From positions 1 through 64,000 of the forward strand of contig JAKTNV010000162.1 in the NCBI GenBank assembly GCA_022747635.1: a stretch of DNA of 64,000 bases, read 5' to 3'. The translations under genes were made by a program, and so were the position numbers. The stretch is from Hetaerina americana. Its lineage: Eukaryota; Arthropoda; Insecta; Odonata; Calopterygidae. Below, one piece after another: positions 62,101-64,000 of the stretch (positions are counted from its first letter, which is position 1; each line of letters opens with the position of its first letter). The notes below the pieces were generated by a model. The model was not told where the DNA came from. It worked only from the letters and a program-made list of their open reading frames with translations, and searched no databases.

Positions 62101-62655
62101 TCAGTAAGGTACCTAGAGGTGCAAAACATTACGTAGTAAGGGCCCATAAGGAAAACCGCCGTAGGTATCTCCGTGGTTATGGTGGGGAGTGTTATGTGTT
62201 ATGTTCACTAATCCTTCTTCTCTACAGCTGACTTTAACAGAAGAATATAAAGGATGTCAAGTATGAAGAACGATAAATGTATACTTTTTGGTTGAAATAA
62301 AAGTTAGAAGATAGCTTGGGGAAAGTGTTTTAGTTAGGCACCTAGTGGTGCAAAACGTTGCTAAGTTAGGGCCAATATGGTAACCCGCCGTGGGTTTTTA
62401 ACCGGTTTTTTTGGTGAGGGTTTCATTGTTTTTCCGTACTATTACCTCCTCTCCGCAGGTGATTTCATGAAGAAAAGTTCATTGAAGTCAAGAATGGAAA
62501 AAAAAGAGATACTTTTTCTTTGAAGAAAGGAGTGTGAATTAAGCTTAGTGCGCGTGTTTAAGTTAGGCACTTAGCGGTGCAAAACGTGGCGCAGTAAGGG
62601 CTCATAAGGCTACAAGTCGCGGGTTGTAACGCGGTTATGGTAAAGAGTGTTATAT
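47105..62655 (+). repeat. Satellite B tandem array, distal block
   Basis: The array continues in the same orientation and with the same ordered monomer classes. Class tags include GCAACAAAAGAAGATCATTG, TTCCGGAACAGAAG, TTAAACAAAAGATGATC, CAAAAGGAGATCATGGATG, AAGATAATGGATTTCAAG, TTACAGGAAAGTAGGTC and AAAGGAAATAGATTATG. The TTAAACAAAAG class recurs near 47830, 50385, 53205, 54670, 55585, 58780 and 60400. Spacings differ because monomers were lost or fused: joins are visible near 48975, 50703, 54600, 56330, 59150, 59395, 59460 and 60190. A pure TA run lies at 58511-58526. Short minus-strand ORFs of 60-125 codons recur with the monomer and are not considered genes. The block ends inside a GGAACAGAAG-class neighbour, where an LTR begins. 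Confidence 0.93.
55105..55126 (+). promoter_or_regulatory. Representative 3'-splice-site-like signature of satellite B
   Basis: TACTAAT (55105-55111, matching the strongest branch-point consensus), then a CTTCCTCTCC-type pyrimidine tract and CAG at 55124-55126, followed by GTGACTTCA. Equivalent signatures occur once per monomer in most classes, with CACAG, AACAG, CGCAG, AAAG or AGAG as the end. Functional use is unproven. Confidence 0.35.
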
Positions 62656-63201
62656 TGTTATGTCCCGGGTTAATTTCCCTGACGTGGTTCAAATCTCTTT
62701 CGCGTGGAGGTCTATTCGTGTGCTGCGCAATTCGCATATTGGAATTTTCCCACTGCTTACCTGTCACTCGGGTGCTTGCGTCGCCTCGAGGGAGGAGGGG
62801 GCAAGCATGCGAACGCAGCTCGCGAATATGACTAAATATGGGAATGAAGCGCAGTAAAATGCTGAATCCGGGGTGCGACCGGATGCCGCGATCAAATAAA
62901 AACCCCGCGGAACCTTCATTCCGGGTCTTTCGTCGAGGGGCCGTGTACGCGTCGGGAGGGGGAGCCGAGAGCCGTGGGAGCGGAGACTCGCCGATTGACC
63001 CGGGGTTCGCCGCAGGACGAGATACTCGCGCCGAAGTCGCTCTTGTTTAAATACAAACTCCTAGCGAAAGACCCCGTCTCTTTTATTTCACCGTACCAAC
63101 TCGCCAATTGGACCACCTTCGTCGTCCGGAAATTCCTCAGCGTTAGTCAAGATCCTTTTCTGAGACGTCCCTTGTCGCGCTGTCCTCGAGGGGACACGAC
63201 A
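62656..63201 (+). repeat. 5' LTR, 546 bp
   Basis: The ends are TGTTATGTCC and GGACACGACA, which form an imperfect inverted terminal repeat (8 of 10) with the usual TG...CA. The left end is fixed by the switch away from the monomer sequence GTAAAGAGTGTTATAT. The right end is fixed by the primer binding site that starts 5 bp later. An AATAAA lies at 62895-62900 and could be a poly(A) signal; with its AT-rich flanks it might equally act as a TATA-like element. The second LTR is needed to confirm the limits. Confidence 0.75.
62895..62900 (+). promoter_or_regulatory. Candidate poly(A) signal (or TATA-like box) in the LTR
   Basis: AATAAA within TCAAATAAAAACC, mid-LTR. Position alone does not decide between the two roles. 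Confidence 0.4.
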
Positions 63202-63205
63202 ACTT

Positions 63206-63221
63206 TGGTGGAGGCGCCGGG
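63206..63221 (+). promoter_or_regulatory. Primer binding site, tRNA-Ala type
   Basis: TGGTGGAGGCGCCGGG is the complement of a tRNA 3' end reading CCCGG, CGCCTCC, A, CCA (T-stem, acceptor strand, discriminator, CCA). That fits metazoan tRNA-Ala isoacceptors with a GGGGGCG- or GGAGGCG-like 5' acceptor strand. It lies four bases after the LTR end, as expected for priming of minus-strand DNA synthesis. Confidence 0.7.
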
Positions 63222-63727
63222 TACTGCATTATTTGTAAGACAACGCAGAAGAGGATCCGCAGAAGGACTCGGCCAAAGGCGTGGTCGTGGTACGGTAAGT
63301 ATTCTTCCGTTCTTTTTTTCTCTTCTTCTTCTTCTTCTTTGTGCGGGATTGGACTAGAGAGGAATCGGCAGTAAGGCCGATCTTCCTAGCAAAGGGGGGT
63401 TAATTGATTAATGCATAATTGTTGATACATTGTTACGGAGTAGGCATCGGTGGCTACGCTGTCTTCTTTTTAATTTTTTTTATTGAATTAACTGTTCGCC
63501 TCTCCTGCCATTTCTCCGACTGAATCCTACAAAGTGGTCCCGACTTTGCCAGGATTACGGGAGGACCACGGTCTTGACCGGTTTAAGGTGTACAACTTAC
63601 TCCTGGGCATTCGGCCCGAAATCCTTTTATCATATAGCGCTTTCTTTCGCGTGTATTAGCGTTAAGTATATCTGCCTTTTCTTGTTAGTTAGAATATTTT
63701 TTTTGGGGGGTTGCTTTCCGTGTGTTT
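63222..63727 (+). other. Retrotransposon leader with splice-donor-like site
   Basis: About 500 bp between the primer binding site and the first long ORF. It has ACG/GTAAGT with the GT at 63295-63296, a near-consensus 5' splice site, followed by a TTC-rich run at 63320-63339 and several later pyrimidine-rich stretches ending in AG (for example TTGCCAG near 63552 and CTTGTTAG near 63688). A spliced leader or subgenomic RNA is possible but unproven. I see no other gene here. Confidence 0.45.
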
Positions 63728-64000
63728 ATGAATAACGACCAGCGAAGGAGTCGCAGGATCCGAGGGGATTCGCCCGTATATTACGCGCTAGTCCGTCCGC
63801 GACAGGGTGTGGCCCGTGAAGTCGCAGGGGAAACGGAACCGGGTGAGGCGCGTGCGATACTCACGGGAGGAGAGCAGGACGAGATCGGAAGTACCGCCGA
63901 TAGAGTAATCCTCACGGAAGGTTCAGATACCGGCATGGCCGAGAGGGAAGACACATATGGGGGGGAACCGCGAGGGAGATCGAGGGCACAGGGGTGCAAT
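63728..64000 (+). CDS. Gag-like ORF, N-terminal 91 codons (partial)
   Basis: ATG at 63728, then open to the window end (91 codons) and on the coding strand of the LTR element. The protein starts with a basic patch (NNDQRRSRRIRG) and becomes acidic and rich in Gly, Glu and Ala, with no hydrophobic segment. I recognise no domain. Its position directly after the leader, where gag sits in LTR elements, is the only argument for the call. The composition resembles the disordered N-terminus of many Gag proteins. Confidence 0.5.
   Translation, partial: MNNDQRRSRRIRGDSPVYYALVRPRQGVAREVAGETEPGEARAILTGGEQDEIGSTADRVILTEGSDTGMAEREDTYGGEPRGRSRAQGCN

Larger units (their letters stand above)
62656..64000 (+). 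mobile_element. LTR retrotransposon, 5' part (continues past the window)
   Basis: A GC-richer element begins abruptly inside a satellite B monomer. Its order is LTR, 4-nt spacer, primer binding site, leader of about 500 bp, and the start of an acidic gag-like ORF. Neither pol nor the 3' LTR is inside the window, so family assignment and the target-site duplication cannot be checked here. Confidence 0.8.

Noticed and set aside
39902..62655. tRNA-derived SINE or tRNA genes in satellite B
   Set aside because: The GGCACCTAGTGG segment recalls an A box but has the wrong spacing, and no B-box or full cloverleaf follows.
62974..63357. 127-codon ORF crossing the LTR, primer site and leader
   Set aside because: It spans the LTR end and primer site, ends in a low-complexity TTC-derived stretch, and cannot be a usual retroelement product.

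Overview
The window looks like repeat-dominated, probably heterochromatic DNA from a eukaryote, most likely an invertebrate animal and plausibly an arthropod. I infer this from two large satellite arrays broken up by fragments of four retroelement types: a non-LTR (LINE) element, a Penelope-like element, an RT/RNase H element with hepadnavirus-like motifs, and an LTR element. No intact host gene is visible. There is no rRNA, tRNA gene, CRISPR array or bacterial-type operon.

Layout. Positions 1-33425 and about 35942-37805 hold satellite A, an AT-rich head-to-tail array with a monomer of about 312-313 bp (roughly 113 copies). Monomer variants are arranged in shifting higher-order blocks. Positions 33436-35940 carry two facing fragments of one RT/RNase H retroelement. 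They form an almost perfect 2.04-kb palindrome with a 4-nt loop, dropped into satellite A. Positions 37806-39901 are a 5'-truncated, frameshifted LINE that lies exactly at the border between the two satellites. Positions 39902-62655 hold satellite B, a much more diverged array with a monomer near 228 bp and a higher-order period of roughly 3-3.6 kb. It is interrupted at 46064-47092 by a truncated Penelope-like element flanked by a 12-bp target-site duplication. At 62656 a GC-richer LTR retrotransposon begins. Its LTR, a tRNA-Ala-type primer binding site, a leader with a splice-donor-like site and the start of a gag-like ORF are visible before the window ends.

How the parts relate. The satellites evolve by unequal exchange, seen as blocks repeated at offsets of 2193, 2500, 2801, 3119 and 9680 bp and as chimeric monomers. 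The retroelements are later insertions or boundary markers. The most notable items are the palindromic RT/RNase H pair, whose motifs suggest an affinity with hepadnavirus-like retroelements, and the repeated 3'-splice-site-like signature (TACTAAT, pyrimidine tract, CAG/G) at the same place in most satellite B monomers. The first 2 kb carry many more small indels than the rest, which suggests poor consensus quality there.
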